Positions 35,717-45,700 of a stretch of 64,000 bases of DNA are shown here, piece after piece. Positions within the stretch are counted from its first letter, which is position 1. Each line of letters opens with the position of its first letter. Source of the DNA: Phreatobacter sp. (lineage in GTDB: Bacteria; Pseudomonadota; Alphaproteobacteria; Rhizobiales; Phreatobacteraceae). The notes below the pieces were generated by a model. That model was not told the origin of the DNA. It saw only the letters and a list, made by a program, of their open reading frames with translations, and did no database searches. A program made the translations under genes and the position numbers. The DNA lies in NCBI GenBank assembly GCA_019749835.1, contig JAIEPJ010000020.1, positions 26,412 through 90,411 of the forward strand, written 5' to 3'.

Positions 35717-36852
35717 GCGAGCCGTTCCGCACGGACGTCATCGTCGTCGGTGGCGGCATCATGGGGGCCGCCGCGGCCTTCTTTCTGCGCCGGCGCGGCA
35801 AGTCGGTGGCGCTGATCGAGCGGGCCCTGATCGGACAACAGGCGAGCGGCACGAATTTCGGCAATGTCCGGCGGCAGGGTCGCTTCCTGCGGCAGCTGCC
35901 GCTGGCCAATCGGTCCAGGGACATCTGGGGCCGCCTCAACGAGCTGATCGGGGAGGATGCCGAATTCCTCGCCTCAGGCCATCTGCGGGTCACCTACGAT
36001 GACGAGATGACGGCGCGGATCGAGACCTATGCGCGCGACGCCCTGCCCTATGGGCTGGATCTGCAGATCATCGGCGGCAACCGGCTGAGGGAGCGCTTTC
36101 CCTTTCTCGGCCCCGAAGTGCGTGCCGGCTCCTACGCCCCTCACGACGGCCATGCCAACCCGCGCCTTGCGGCACCCGCCTTCGGCCGGGCGGCCCGGCG
36201 CGAGGGGGCATCGGTTTTCGAGCGGACGGAGATCGTCGCAGTCGAACGCGATGCGGGCACGTTTCGCGTCGAAGCCGCCGATGGGCGGGTGTTCCGGGCG
36301 GAGCAGTTGATGATCGCCGCAGGCGCCTGGGGCAACCGGCTATCGGAGCAGTTCGGGGAACCGGTTCCGCTCGTCACCCACGGCCCGCAGATGGCGGTGA
36401 CCGAGCCCATTCCCTATGCGCTGGAACCTGTGCTCGGCGTCTCCACGACGAAGCTCGAGGAGACCGTCTATTTTCGCCAGGTCAAGCGCGGCAACATCGT
36501 CATCGGCGGCGCGGCGCGGGGCCCGGCGAGCGCCGACACCCAGCGGGCCTCGGTGAAGCCGGAGAACACGCTGCTGCAGTTCACGCAGATCACGCGGGTC
36601 GTGCCGGCCCTCGCCCGGCTCAACATCATTCGGGTGTGGAGCGGTGTCGAAAGCTACCTGCCGGACGATATTCCGATCATGGGGCCCTCGGCCAAGGTGC
36701 CCGGTCTGTACTACGCCTTCGGCTTCTGCGGTCACGGCTTCCAGCTCGGCCCCGGTGTCGGCGACGTGATGGCCGAACTGATCAGCACAGGCCAGACCAC
36801 CACACCGATCGAGCCCTTCGCCATCGCGCGCTTCGCCAGCGCGCCCGCCTGA
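35713..36852 (+). CDS. FAD-dependent oxidoreductase (DadA/HcnC-like), cluster 2
   Basis: A 379-residue flavoprotein of the D-amino-acid-oxidase family. The FAD motif VIVVGGGIMGAAAAFFL is near residue 10, followed by IERALIGQQASGTNFGNVRRQG. That block matches the substrate-side subunit of HcnABC-like dehydrogenases. C-terminal FGFCGHGFQLGPGVGDVMAE completes the FAD site. ATG at 35713 overlaps the preceding stop. It would oxidise a secondary amine or D-imino acid, with electrons passing to the subunits encoded just upstream. Confidence 0.88.
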   Translation: MSEPFRTDVIVVGGGIMGAAAAFFLRRRGKSVALIERALIGQQASGTNFGNVRRQGRFLRQLPLANRSRDIWGRLNELIGEDAEFLASGHLRVTYDDEMTARIETYARDALPYGLDLQIIGGNRLRERFPFLGPEVRAGSYAPHDGHANPRLAAPAFGRAARREGASVFERTEIVAVERDAGTFRVEAADGRVFRAEQLMIAAGAWGNRLSEQFGEPVPLVTHGPQMAVTEPIPYALEPVLGVSTTKLEETVYFRQVKRGNIVIGGAARGPASADTQRASVKPENTLLQFTQITRVVPALARLNIIRVWSGVESYLPDDIPIMGPSAKVPGLYYAFGFCGHGFQLGPGVGDVMAELISTGQTTTPIEPFAIARFASAPA

Positions 36853-36871
36853 CCCCGTCCGGAGCCGCCGC

Positions 36872-37987
36872 ATGGCGCATTTTCTCATCATCGGCGCCGG
36901 GATCGTCGGCCTGTCCGTCGCCCGTTCCGCCGTGCTCGCCGGGCACCAGGCGACGATCCTGGAACAGGGTCCCGTGCCCAATCCGCAATCGGCCTCGTTC
37001 GATCGCCACCGCATGATCCGCTACCCCTATGGCGCCGCCGCCGGCTATACGCGCATGGTGACGGAGGCCTTCGGCGCCTGGGATCGGCTCTGGGCCGACC
37101 TCGGGACGACGCATTTCGAGAGCACCGGCGCCATCGCCATCTCGCTCGAGGCAGGCGACTATGCCGCGAAGACACTCGCGACCTTCCGCGCCATCGGCCT
37201 GCCGCATGACGTGCTCGACCGGGACGCGGTCGAGGCGCTCTGCCCACACCTGACGCTGCCTCAGGGCGCCTGGGGAGTCACGGCCTTCCCCGGCGGCCCG
37301 CTCTTTGCCGCCGACATCATCACCGACCTGGTCCGCTGGCTGACGGCAGCGGGCGCGCGGATCGAGGCGGGAACACGCGTCGTCGGTCTCGACGAGGCCG
37401 AGGGCCGGGTCGCTCTCGCCGATGGGTCGACGCGGACCGGCGATTTCGTCCTTGTGGCGGCAGGCGCCTGGCTGCCGCGGCTGATGCCGGACAGGTTCGG
37501 CAGCCTTCCCGTCTACCGGCAGGCGCTGGTCTATGTCGAACCGCCCCCGGCCTATGCCGAGAGCTGGCGGAAGGCACCGGCGATCGCGGTTCTCGGGGAT
37601 CATACCGGCTATACGCTCCCCGACCTGCGCGGGGCCGGTCTGAAGATCGGCTACTCCGCCCACAGGCGGCAGGCCATGCCCGATATCGACGGTTTCGACG
37701 CGGATCTCGCCAGCGAAAGCGCGGTGATCCTCGGCGCGTTCAGGCCCTATCTCAATGAACCGGACGCCTATCGGCCGCTGCGCATGCAGGTCGGCTACTA
37801 TGCGCTCGACCCGTCCCGCCGGTTCCTGTTCGACAAGCGTGGCCGCGCCCTGGTCATCACCCAGTGCGACGGTCAGATGTTCAAGTTCGGCCCCCTGATC
37901 GGCGAGCGTGTCGTCGCGATGGTCGAGGGCCGGGAGACCATGGCCAGCCTCGCCCGATGGGCGGCCGGCGACGCCCCCACCCCTTGA
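36872..37987 (+). CDS. FAD-dependent oxidoreductase, monomeric sarcosine-oxidase-like
   Basis: A 371-residue flavoprotein. FAD motif FLIIGAGIVGLSVARSAVLAG is at residues 4-24. A RHRMIRYPYG block near residue 48 is also seen in monomeric sarcosine and N-methyltryptophan oxidases. It follows the heterotrimer genes by 19 bases, so the operon encodes a second, separate oxidase. It may handle a related substrate, or the N-methyl product of the first. The C-terminal part ends with CDGQMFKFGPLIGE, a typical FAD-proximal stretch. Confidence 0.85.
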   Translation: MAHFLIIGAGIVGLSVARSAVLAGHQATILEQGPVPNPQSASFDRHRMIRYPYGAAAGYTRMVTEAFGAWDRLWADLGTTHFESTGAIAISLEAGDYAAKTLATFRAIGLPHDVLDRDAVEALCPHLTLPQGAWGVTAFPGGPLFAADIITDLVRWLTAAGARIEAGTRVVGLDEAEGRVALADGSTRTGDFVLVAAGAWLPRLMPDRFGSLPVYRQALVYVEPPPAYAESWRKAPAIAVLGDHTGYTLPDLRGAGLKIGYSAHRRQAMPDIDGFDADLASESAVILGAFRPYLNEPDAYRPLRMQVGYYALDPSRRFLFDKRGRALVITQCDGQMFKFGPLIGERVVAMVEGRETMASLARWAAGDAPTP

Positions 37988-38000
37988 GACGAGGCTCCCC

Positions 38001-38696
38001 GTGACCCTGCATGTCCTCCACCTTGGCCGCGACGGCGTGCCGCTTGCCCCCGCCACGATCGTTGAACCGGCTGCGGGGGATCCCTTTGCCGGGGTCCGGC
38101 GAACCGCATTCGCGGACAGCGCCGGATTTCTCGCCGGATCCGTGTCGCTGCAGGGCCGGGTGACCGTCGATCGTCTCGGCCGCTCCGAGGCTGCCGTCGT
38201 CGGCCGCGGTCGGATCAGCGTGGGTGGCGAGACCTTCGCGGCCGGATCGGCCTTCGTCATGCCGGCGGGCTTCTCGGGCGAGGTCACCGGTGAGGGCGAT
38301 GCCGTCTGGTTTTTTACGGCAGAACCCGCACGGCCCGCAGCGGGCGACACAGCGCTCGTACGCCTCAATCCGGACCTGCCGCGCCCCGCCTCGAACGGAC
38401 CGGCGGCGGAGGTTCTCATCGGACCGAAGCCCTCCTGCCATGCCCTCAATCAGTTCACCGGGCCCGGCGCCATGCGCGCGGGGGTCTGGGACGTCATGAC
38501 CCCGTGCGAGCGCTCCTTCGTGCCCCATCGCATCCATGAACTGATGCACCTGATCGCAGGCGAAGTGACCCTCACCCACCGCGACGGCACCACCGCCAGC
38601 TTCCGGGCCGGCGACACGCTGTTCGTGCCGCAGGGAGCTCCCTATGCCTGGAAGAACACGATCCCGGTGGTGAAGTTCTACACCGTATCGGCCTGA
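38001..38696 (+). CDS. Cupin-domain protein (two cupin halves, DUF861-type)
   Basis: A 231-residue protein starting with GTG, 13 bases after the previous stop. Two beta-barrel halves are visible. The first is around RISVGGETFAAGSAFVMPAGF (residues 73-95). The second is around ELMHLIAGEVTLTHRDG and FRAGDTLFVPQGAPYAW (about 180-215), typical of the EutQ/ureidoglycine-aminohydrolase-like cupins. It probably binds a small acid or amine near the oxidases. It is the last gene of this operon and converges on a dehalogenase-like gene. A short CGGCC-TGA-GGCCG hairpin overlaps its stop codon. Confidence 0.82.
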   Translation: MTLHVLHLGRDGVPLAPATIVEPAAGDPFAGVRRTAFADSAGFLAGSVSLQGRVTVDRLGRSEAAVVGRGRISVGGETFAAGSAFVMPAGFSGEVTGEGDAVWFFTAEPARPAAGDTALVRLNPDLPRPASNGPAAEVLIGPKPSCHALNQFTGPGAMRAGVWDVMTPCERSFVPHRIHELMHLIAGEVTLTHRDGTTASFRAGDTLFVPQGAPYAWKNTIPVVKFYTVSA

Positions 38697-38706
38697 GGCC
38701 GGCTGG

Positions 38707-39417
38707 TCATTTCATGCGGATCTCACCGGCATCGAAGGCGTCGGCGAGACCCGCCAAACTGGTGAAGCGGTAGTCCGGCTGCGTGAGGGCGGCATCGATC
38801 GTCCCGCCCGAATCCGCCTTGCCGGCCCGGCGTTCGATCCAGCAGACCGTGTAGCCGAGTTGCCGGGCCACGCCGATGTCGTGATATTGGCTCTGCGCGA
38901 CGTGCATCACGTCGTGCAGGCCATGGCCGTCACGCCCCAAACGTTGCAGCGTGAAGGTGAAAAAGCTCGGGTCCGGCTTCTCGCAACCCGTCTCATCGAC
39001 GGTGATGCTGTCGTCGAAAGGCTCGCCCAGGGTTTGGGCGAATTGGTCGAGTGCCCAGCGCTGGGCGTTGGTCATGGCAACCAGCTTGCAGCGGCTCTTC
39101 AAACGCTTCAGCGCGACCACGGAGTCGGAAAAGGCAGGCCAGTCCTTGACCGACGCGCGCAAGCCCTCGGCGATGGCACTGTCCTGCGGCAGGCCGAAGC
39201 GTGGCGCCAGCTCGAAATAGACCCGCACCAGATCGTCGGGATATTTGATGACGGCGGGGTTCTTTCGGCTGGTCCGATAAGCGGCCAGAAAAGTATCGTC
39301 ATCGATGGTGGCGAGTTCGTCGCGGCAGGCCCGCCTGAGATAGTTCAGCATGCCCGTCTCGAAGTCGATCAGGGTTCCCACAACGTCGAAGCTGAGAACC
39401 GCGGGGGTGTCGGCCAT
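38707..39417 (-). CDS. Haloacid dehalogenase type II-like hydrolase (second copy)
   Basis: A 236-residue HAD protein. Motif I is SFDVVGTLIDFE near residue 9, motif II VAMTNAQRWALDQF near 113, motif III lysine in CEKPDPSFF near 145, and motif IV HVAQSQYHDIGVARQLG near 172. It is clearly diverged from the copy at 28388, with the asparagine of TNAQ kept. It is transcribed alone, convergent with the cupin gene. Substrate unknown; true dehalogenation is only one option. Confidence 0.85.
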   Translation of the reverse strand: MADTPAVLSFDVVGTLIDFETGMLNYLRRACRDELATIDDDTFLAAYRTSRKNPAVIKYPDDLVRVYFELAPRFGLPQDSAIAEGLRASVKDWPAFSDSVVALKRLKSRCKLVAMTNAQRWALDQFAQTLGEPFDDSITVDETGCEKPDPSFFTFTLQRLGRDGHGLHDVMHVAQSQYHDIGVARQLGYTVCWIERRAGKADSGGTIDAALTQPDYRFTSLAGLADAFDAGEIRMK

Positions 39418-39831
39418 GTCGATCTCCGGATCCTTGCTGGCAGCAGCGTGCCTGTCAGGCTAGCCGGGCTGTGCGGTGCAATCGCCCGCGCGGTGCCCGT
39501 GCTGCGGCATCATCTGCCAAAAGCCCCTGATGATACCGACGGTCGTTGGGGGCCCCTCCCGATGGATGGCACGCCATCTATCCCCATGTGCTGCCCCACG
39601 GCTCTGGCTGGCGGCAGGATGGTCCCACGGCGCCGGTGCGATCAACGTCGCCGCCCTCGTCCAGCGACTGCTCCAGGAGACGCCTCGCCGGATCTGCCGT
39701 TGGAATCCCGCGGAACACCCACTTGCCGTGCGCCCTAAGCACAATTTACTGACGTATATTGCTGTGGAAACGTGCCCGATTCGGACGGGCTGTGTTTCTT
39801 GGGTGGCAATCGCGATCCTGGATGCCCGACG
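39418..39831. other. Gene-free spacer with AT-rich promoter-like end
   Basis: 414 bases between the leftward hydrolase and the rightward RsbQ-like gene. No credible protein or repeat was seen. An AT-rich patch at 39739-39760 (ending in TATATT at 39755-39760) is the likely promoter zone for the hydrolase/GGDEF-EAL pair, but no good -35 could be assigned. Confidence 0.4.
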
Positions 39832-40710
39832 ATGGCTCTCGAGAATGTTTCCCTCTCCACGGCGCGGTTGCCCAATCCGCTCGCCAGCGACGGAAGTTCA
39901 AACGCCGTGAAGCGGCGCCATGCCATCCGCGTCGTCGGATCCGGCTCGCGCCCCATGGTGTTCGCCCATGGTTTCGGCTGCGACCAGAATATGTGGAAGG
40001 CCTTGGTGCCTGCCTTTCAGGATGACTTTCGCATCATCCTCTTTGACCATGTCGGCGCCGGCCAATCGGATCTCGCGGCATTCGACCCGGCGCGCTATGC
40101 GACGCTCGACGGCTATGCCGAAGACGTGTTGACGATTTGCGAGGCTCTGGATCTGCGTGACGTCGTGTTCGTCGGCCACTCGGTCAGCGCCAGCATCGGG
40201 ATCCGCGCGGCGCTCCTCCAGCCCGAGCGATTCTCGGACCTGGTCCTGATCGGGCCGTCGCCCTGCTATCTCGACGATGGCGACTACCGCGGCGGCTTCT
40301 CGGTCGACGCACTGGAGGAGATGCTTGAGTTGCTGTCGAGCAACTTCCTCGGTTGGTCCAGCGCCATGGCACCGGCGATCATGGGCAATCCCGAACGTCC
40401 GGACCTCGCGGCGGAACTGGAAGAGAGCTTCTGCCGTACCGATCCCGGCATCGCCGCCCATTTCGCGCGCGTCACCTTTTTCTCGGACACACGGGATGAC
40501 CTGCCCCGCATGGGCAAGCCGGCGCTCGTCCTGCAATGTTCGCAGGACGTGATCGCATCGGAGGTTGTCGGCCGCTATGTCGCTGACCACCTGCCACGGG
40601 GACGGTTCGTCCAGCTCGCGGCCACCGGACATTGCCCGCATGTCAGCCACCCAGAAGAGGTCGTCGCGCAGATGCGTCGCTATTTGAGCGATGCCAATGG
40701 ACGGGTCTGA
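39832..40710 (+). CDS. RsbQ-like alpha/beta hydrolase (signal-processing type)
   Basis: A 292-residue alpha/beta hydrolase. The nucleophile elbow VFVGHSVSAS gives Ser117. The acid is Asp239 in VLQCSQDVIAS, and the base is His267 in ATGHCPHVSHPEEV. The Ser-Asp-His spacing is nearly that of Bacillus RsbQ (96/219/247, from memory), as is the HGFGCDQNMWK oxyanion region. RsbQ hydrolyses an unknown small molecule and passes a signal to a PAS domain of its partner RsbP; KAI2 and D14 of plants are relatives. ATG at 39832 is chosen; an in-frame GTG at 39772 would add 20 residues. It overlaps the PAS-GGDEF-EAL gene by 20 bases. Confidence 0.88.
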   Translation: MALENVSLSTARLPNPLASDGSSNAVKRRHAIRVVGSGSRPMVFAHGFGCDQNMWKALVPAFQDDFRIILFDHVGAGQSDLAAFDPARYATLDGYAEDVLTICEALDLRDVVFVGHSVSASIGIRAALLQPERFSDLVLIGPSPCYLDDGDYRGGFSVDALEEMLELLSSNFLGWSSAMAPAIMGNPERPDLAAELEESFCRTDPGIAAHFARVTFFSDTRDDLPRMGKPALVLQCSQDVIASEVVGRYVADHLPRGRFVQLAATGHCPHVSHPEEVVAQMRRYLSDANGRV

Positions 40711-42745
40711 TCGGTCGTTCGCCGACAACTTTTTCGATCAGGCTCCCGCCGGCCTGCTGTCGACCGATGGCGAAGGCGTCGTCCGCGCGGCAAACAGGAC
40801 ACTGCTCGGCTGGATCGGCCGGACCGCCGAGGAGGTGGTCGGGCAGTTCCGCTTCTCCGACTTGCTTTCGGTCGCGGGCCGGACGTTCTTCGAGACCCAT
40901 CTCGCCCCGATGCTCCGGCTGGACAGGGGCTTCCGGGAGGTTGCCCTGACACTGATGGGCCTGGACCGCACGCGCCTCGATGTTCTGGTCACCGCAACCG
41001 TCGATGCCGATGCCGATGCGATCCAGTTCGTCGTGTTCGAGGCCAGACAGCGGCGCGTCTACGAGCGGGAACTGGCCGCCTTGCGGGAGATGGCAGAGAC
41101 CCGCAGTTCGTGGCTGCGACAGGTCGAGGGACTCGCCGCCATTGGGGCCTGGTCGATCGACTTGGACACGAACGAGATGACGTGGTCGGACCAGGTCTTC
41201 ATCCTGCACGACCTGCCGATCGGCGCCCTGCCGACCGCTCGCGAGGCGTTAATGTTCTACCTGCAGGAGGACCGGGACCGCGTGCGCCGTCATCTCGCGC
41301 AGACGCGCGCGACGGGCTTGCCCTTTCGCTTCGATGCCGGGCTGGTCACGGCCACGGGCCGGCTCAGATATGTGCGCGCGACAGGTGAGCTCGAGCGCTG
41401 GGGCGGACGGCCCAAGCGGCTTGTGGGCGTCGTCCAGGACGTCACCGAGCAGCATGAGGCGGAGCTCCAACTGTGGCGCAGTGCCCATATGGATGGGCTG
41501 TCCGGGATCCCCAATCGCACGCTGTTCCAGAAGAGGCTGCGTGAAATGATCGACGTCGCCGGAGCAACAGGCAGCGTCGCACTTCTGCTGCTCGATCTCG
41601 ACGGCTTCAAGGAGGTGAACGATACGCGCGGCCACGATGCGGGCGACGAGGTGTTGCGGTCGGTGGCGGGACGGCTGCGATCCCTGTTCCCCGAACTGGA
41701 CTGCGCGCGCCTCGGCGGCGACGAGTTCGCGATCCTGCTCGCCAACGCCGAGGACCGGTCGGCAGTCGAGGCGCGGGCCGAGGCCATCCTCAACGCCGTC
41801 CGACGCGGGGTGCCGTTCTGCGGAGACTGGGTCTATGTCTCGGGGTCGATCGGCATCGCCTACTACCCGTTCGATGCAGCGACGGCCGAGGACCTTCTCC
41901 GCTTCGCCGACCTCGCCCTCTACGCCGCCAAGCGTTCCGGCAGGGCACGAACGAGCAGCTACAGCCCGACGATCGGCGCCCAGTTCACTGCGCGGCGCGG
42001 GGCCATCGAGATGGTCCGCGAGGCCGGCCTTGCCGGCGGCATCGTTCCCGCGTTCCAACCCTGTCTCGACCTTGCCGACGGGCGTGAGCTCGGATACGAG
42101 GCCTTGGTGCGGCTGCGCTCGGGTGGCGGCGAATTGGTGGGGCCCTCGGCATTCTGGGCGGCGATGTCCGACCCGGAGAGCCTTCGCATCATCGACGAGC
42201 GCATGCTGATCCTGGTCACGGAACAGATGGTCCGTTGGCGTGACGCGGGGATAGACCCCGGGATCGTCGCGCTGAACGCCTCAGAATACACGTTCAACGG
42301 TGGCGATTTTGCCCGGACCGTGCTTGACCGGTTGGAGCAGCTCGCCCTGCCGCCGTCCTCCCTGCGGATAGAGGTGACCGAGACGGTGTTCCTGGGCGAG
42401 AACTCGCGGGCCGTCGAGGTGGCGATCGCCGAGCTCGCGCGGGCCGGCGTCTCGATCGCGCTGGACGATTTCGGCACCGGCCACGCCTCGCTCATCCACC
42501 TGCGCGACTACCCGATCGACTGGATCAAGATCGACCGGTCCTTTGTCAGCGGCATGTCGCTCGTCGGTCGCAGCGGGACCATCGTCAAGGCCATGATCGA
42601 TCTCGCCCATGCCCTCGACATCCAGGTGGTCGCCGAGGGGATCGAAACCGAAGACCAGCGCATCTTCCTGCAGGGAGCCGGCTGCGATGCGGGCCAAGGC
42701 TTCCTGTTCTCAGCCGGTAAGGCGTTTCGCACCTCGCTAGCGTGA
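40691..42745 (+). CDS. PAS-PAS-GGDEF-EAL cyclic-di-GMP turnover protein
   Basis: A 684-residue soluble protein. An N-terminal PAS domain (about 10-120) is followed by a second PAS (about 145-257). The diguanylate cyclase domain has an intact GGDEF at 342-346. The phosphodiesterase domain has EAL at 470-472, DDFGTG and KIDRSF near 605-625, and VAEGIET near 657. The inhibitory RxxD I-site expected nine residues before GGDEF is missing (it reads FPEL). Both catalytic domains look active. The first PAS is probably the receiver for the RsbQ-like hydrolase encoded immediately upstream. An alternative start is ATG at 40697. Confidence 0.93.
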   Translation: MPMDGSDRSFADNFFDQAPAGLLSTDGEGVVRAANRTLLGWIGRTAEEVVGQFRFSDLLSVAGRTFFETHLAPMLRLDRGFREVALTLMGLDRTRLDVLVTATVDADADAIQFVVFEARQRRVYERELAALREMAETRSSWLRQVEGLAAIGAWSIDLDTNEMTWSDQVFILHDLPIGALPTAREALMFYLQEDRDRVRRHLAQTRATGLPFRFDAGLVTATGRLRYVRATGELERWGGRPKRLVGVVQDVTEQHEAELQLWRSAHMDGLSGIPNRTLFQKRLREMIDVAGATGSVALLLLDLDGFKEVNDTRGHDAGDEVLRSVAGRLRSLFPELDCARLGGDEFAILLANAEDRSAVEARAEAILNAVRRGVPFCGDWVYVSGSIGIAYYPFDAATAEDLLRFADLALYAAKRSGRARTSSYSPTIGAQFTARRGAIEMVREAGLAGGIVPAFQPCLDLADGRELGYEALVRLRSGGGELVGPSAFWAAMSDPESLRIIDERMLILVTEQMVRWRDAGIDPGIVALNASEYTFNGGDFARTVLDRLEQLALPPSSLRIEVTETVFLGENSRAVEVAIAELARAGVSIALDDFGTGHASLIHLRDYPIDWIKIDRSFVSGMSLVGRSGTIVKAMIDLAHALDIQVVAEGIETEDQRIFLQGAGCDAGQGFLFSAGKAFRTSLA

Positions 42746-42758
42746 GACCAGAGGTGAG

Positions 42759-42779
42759 GCGGGCGCTCTACTCGCCCGC
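42759..42779. terminator. Hairpin between convergent genes (possible bidirectional terminator)
   Basis: GCGGGCG (42759-42765) and CGCCCGC (42773-42779) are perfect 7-base arms around a 7-base loop. The hairpin lies between the GGDEF-EAL stop and the end of the RND pump gene and overlaps the pump's stop codon. No T-run is present on either strand. Confidence 0.4.
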
Positions 42780-45700
42780 GGGGGCGGCCGCGACCTGGGC
42801 CACGGCGGCAGCGCTCTCACCCGGCCGCCGGGTACGGAACATGCGCAGGACGAGGACGAAGAACAGGGGCACGAACAGGACGGCGAGGACGGTGCCCGCA
42901 ACCACCCCGCCGATCACACCGATGCCGATCGCATTCTGTGCGCCAGAGCCCGCCCCGCTGGCGATGGCCAGCGGTACGACGCCGAGGGTGAAGGCGAGCG
43001 AGGTCATGATGATTGGCCGCAAACGCTGGCGCGCCGCCTCCTCCGCGGCATCGGCCAGCGACAGGCCACGGTTGAAGCCCTCGCGCGCAAACTCCACGAT
43101 CAGGATGGCGTTCTTGGCGGTCAGGCCGATCGTGGCCAACAGGCCCACCTGGAAATAGACGTCGTTTGACATGCCGCCATACAGGGACGCCAGAACGGCC
43201 CCCAGCACGCCGAGCGGAACTGCCAGCAAGACGGCGGTCGGAATCGACCAGCTCTCATAGAGCGCCGCCAGGCAGAGAAAGACCACCAGCAACGACAGCA
43301 GGTAGAGCGCCAGGGCCTGGCCGGAGGATTGCCGCTCCTGGAACGAGATACCGCTCCACTCGAAGCCGAAACCGCCGGGCAGCTGCGCCACGAGCCGCTC
43401 CATCTCGTCCATGGCCTGGCCGGTCGTGTATCCGGCAGCCGGCAGGCCCTGGATCTCCCGCGAGGCAATGCCGTTGAACCGTTCAAGGCGGGGCGAACCG
43501 AACTCCCATTCGGTGCGGCCGAAGGCGGAGAAGGGCACCATCTGCCCCTGCGAATTGCGCACGAACCATTTGTCGAGATCGCCGGGCACCATCCGGGCAT
43601 CCGGCTGTCCCTGCATGAAGACCCGTTTGATGCGCCCTCGATCCATGAAGTCGTTGACGTAGGTCGCCCCCCATGCCGTGGCCAGGGTGGCGTTCACCTC
43701 GGTGACGGACAGGCCGAGGGCGCTGGCACGTTCCCAGTCCACGATGAGGCGGAACTGCGCTTCATCGTTCAGGCCGTTGGCCCGAACCCTGGACAGGACC
43801 GGGCTCGCCGCCGCCAGGCGAAGCAACTGGTCGCGTGCCGCCATCAGCGCGCCGTGGCCGAGACCGCCGCGATCGAGGAGTTGCAGGGCGAAGCCGGAGG
43901 CGTTGCCCAGCTCGCGCACGGCTGGCGGAGCCGAGGAGATGATCAGGGCGTCCTGATAGCGCGCGAAGCGCGCGTTGACCCGCTCCGTCAGGGCCTGGAC
44001 GCTGTTCTGCCGGCCGGGCCGCACGTCCCAGTCGCGGAGCGTGATGAAACCGAGCCCCGAATTCTGCCCGCGACCGCCGAAGCTGAATCCGTTGATCGCG
44101 AAGAAATTGTCGACGACGGCGCCTTCTTCCTCACGCAGATACCGGCCCAGTTCGTCCAGAGCGCGCTGGGTACGGTCTGCGGTGGCGCCAGGGGGCGCGG
44201 TCACCTGCGCGAAGGCAATGCCCTGATCCTCATTCGGCAGGAAGCCGCCAGGCAGGCGCAGGAAGCTGTATCCGAGAGCGCCCAGCAAGGCCACGTAGAT
44301 CAGCAGCATCCGCGCCGGCCGGCGCATGCTGGCGCGAACGCCACCGACATAGCCGCGGGTGATGCGATCGAAGCCACGGTTGAACCAGCCATAGACGCCG
44401 CGCGTGCCCTGGCCCGGCTTGTGCGGTCGCAGCAGGGAAACGCAGAGCACCGGCGTGAAGAAGATCGCGACCAGCACCGACAAGGTCATGGCCGTGGCGA
44501 TGGTCACCGAGAATTGCCGGTAGATGACGCCGACCGATCCGCCGAAGAAGGCCATCGGCAGGAAGACGGCCGAGAGCACCAGGCCGATGCCCACCAGGGC
44601 ACCGGTGATCTGGTCCATCGACTTCCGCGTGGCCTCCAGCGGCGAGAGATGTTCCTCCGCCATGACGCGCTCGACATTCTCGACCACGACGATGGCGTCA
44701 TCGACCAGCAGGCCGATGGCCAGCACCAGTCCGAACATCGTCAGGGTATTGACGCTGAAACCCAGCGCCTGCAGCACCGCGAAGGTGCCCAGCAGGACCA
44801 CCGGGATCGCCATGGTCGGGATCAGGGTCGCGCGGAAGTTCTGCAGGAAAATGAACATCACGACGAAGACCAGGGCCACCGCCTCGAGCAAGGTCAGGAT
44901 GACGCTCCGGATCGAGCGCTGCACGAAGGGGGTGGTATCCTGGAGATAGGCGACCTCGAGCCCTTGCGGGAAGCTCGGTCGGAGCCTGTCGATGGTGGCG
45001 CGAACCGCAGCGGCCGTATCGAGCGCATTGGCGCCGCTGGCGAGGCGGATGCCGATGCCGCTGGAGGGCTTTCCGTCCAGCTGGGTGGTGATGGAGTAGT
45101 TCTCGCCGCCGATCTCGACACGCGCGACGTCGCGCAGGCGCACCTGCGATCCGTCGGGGCGGACGCGCATCAGGATGGCCCCGAACTCCTCCACGGTCTG
45201 CAGGTAGGACGGGCCGATGATGGTGGCGTTGAGCTGCTGGCCGGGCATGGCCGGGAGCCCGCCCATCTCGCCGCTGGAGACCTGCACGTTCTGCGCCCGC
45301 ACCGCGGCCGCGACATCCGAGGGCGTCAGCCCGAAATTGATCAGCCTGGCCGGGTCCAGCCAGATGCGCATGGCGAACTGGGCCCCGAAGACCTGGAAGT
45401 CGCCGACGCCAGCGGTCCGGCTGATCGGATCCTGCACATTGGCCACGAGGAAGTCGGAAATGTCCGTGCGTTCCATCCGGCCGTCGGTGGATATGAACCC
45501 GACCACAAGCAGGAAATTGCCGGAGGATTTGACGACACGCAGGCCCTGCTGCTGCACCGTCAGGGGTAGGCGCGGAACTGCGAGTTGGACGCGGTTCTGG
45601 ACCTGCACCTGGGCGGTGTCGGAATTGGTGCCCGGCGCGAAGGTGAGCTGGATGCGCGCCGCGCCATCCTTGGTTGTCTGGGAATCGAAATAAAGCAGGT

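Noticed and set aside
43329-45569. 746-residue open frame on the plus strand
   Set aside because: Antisense shadow of the RND pump gene, which has full family conservation.
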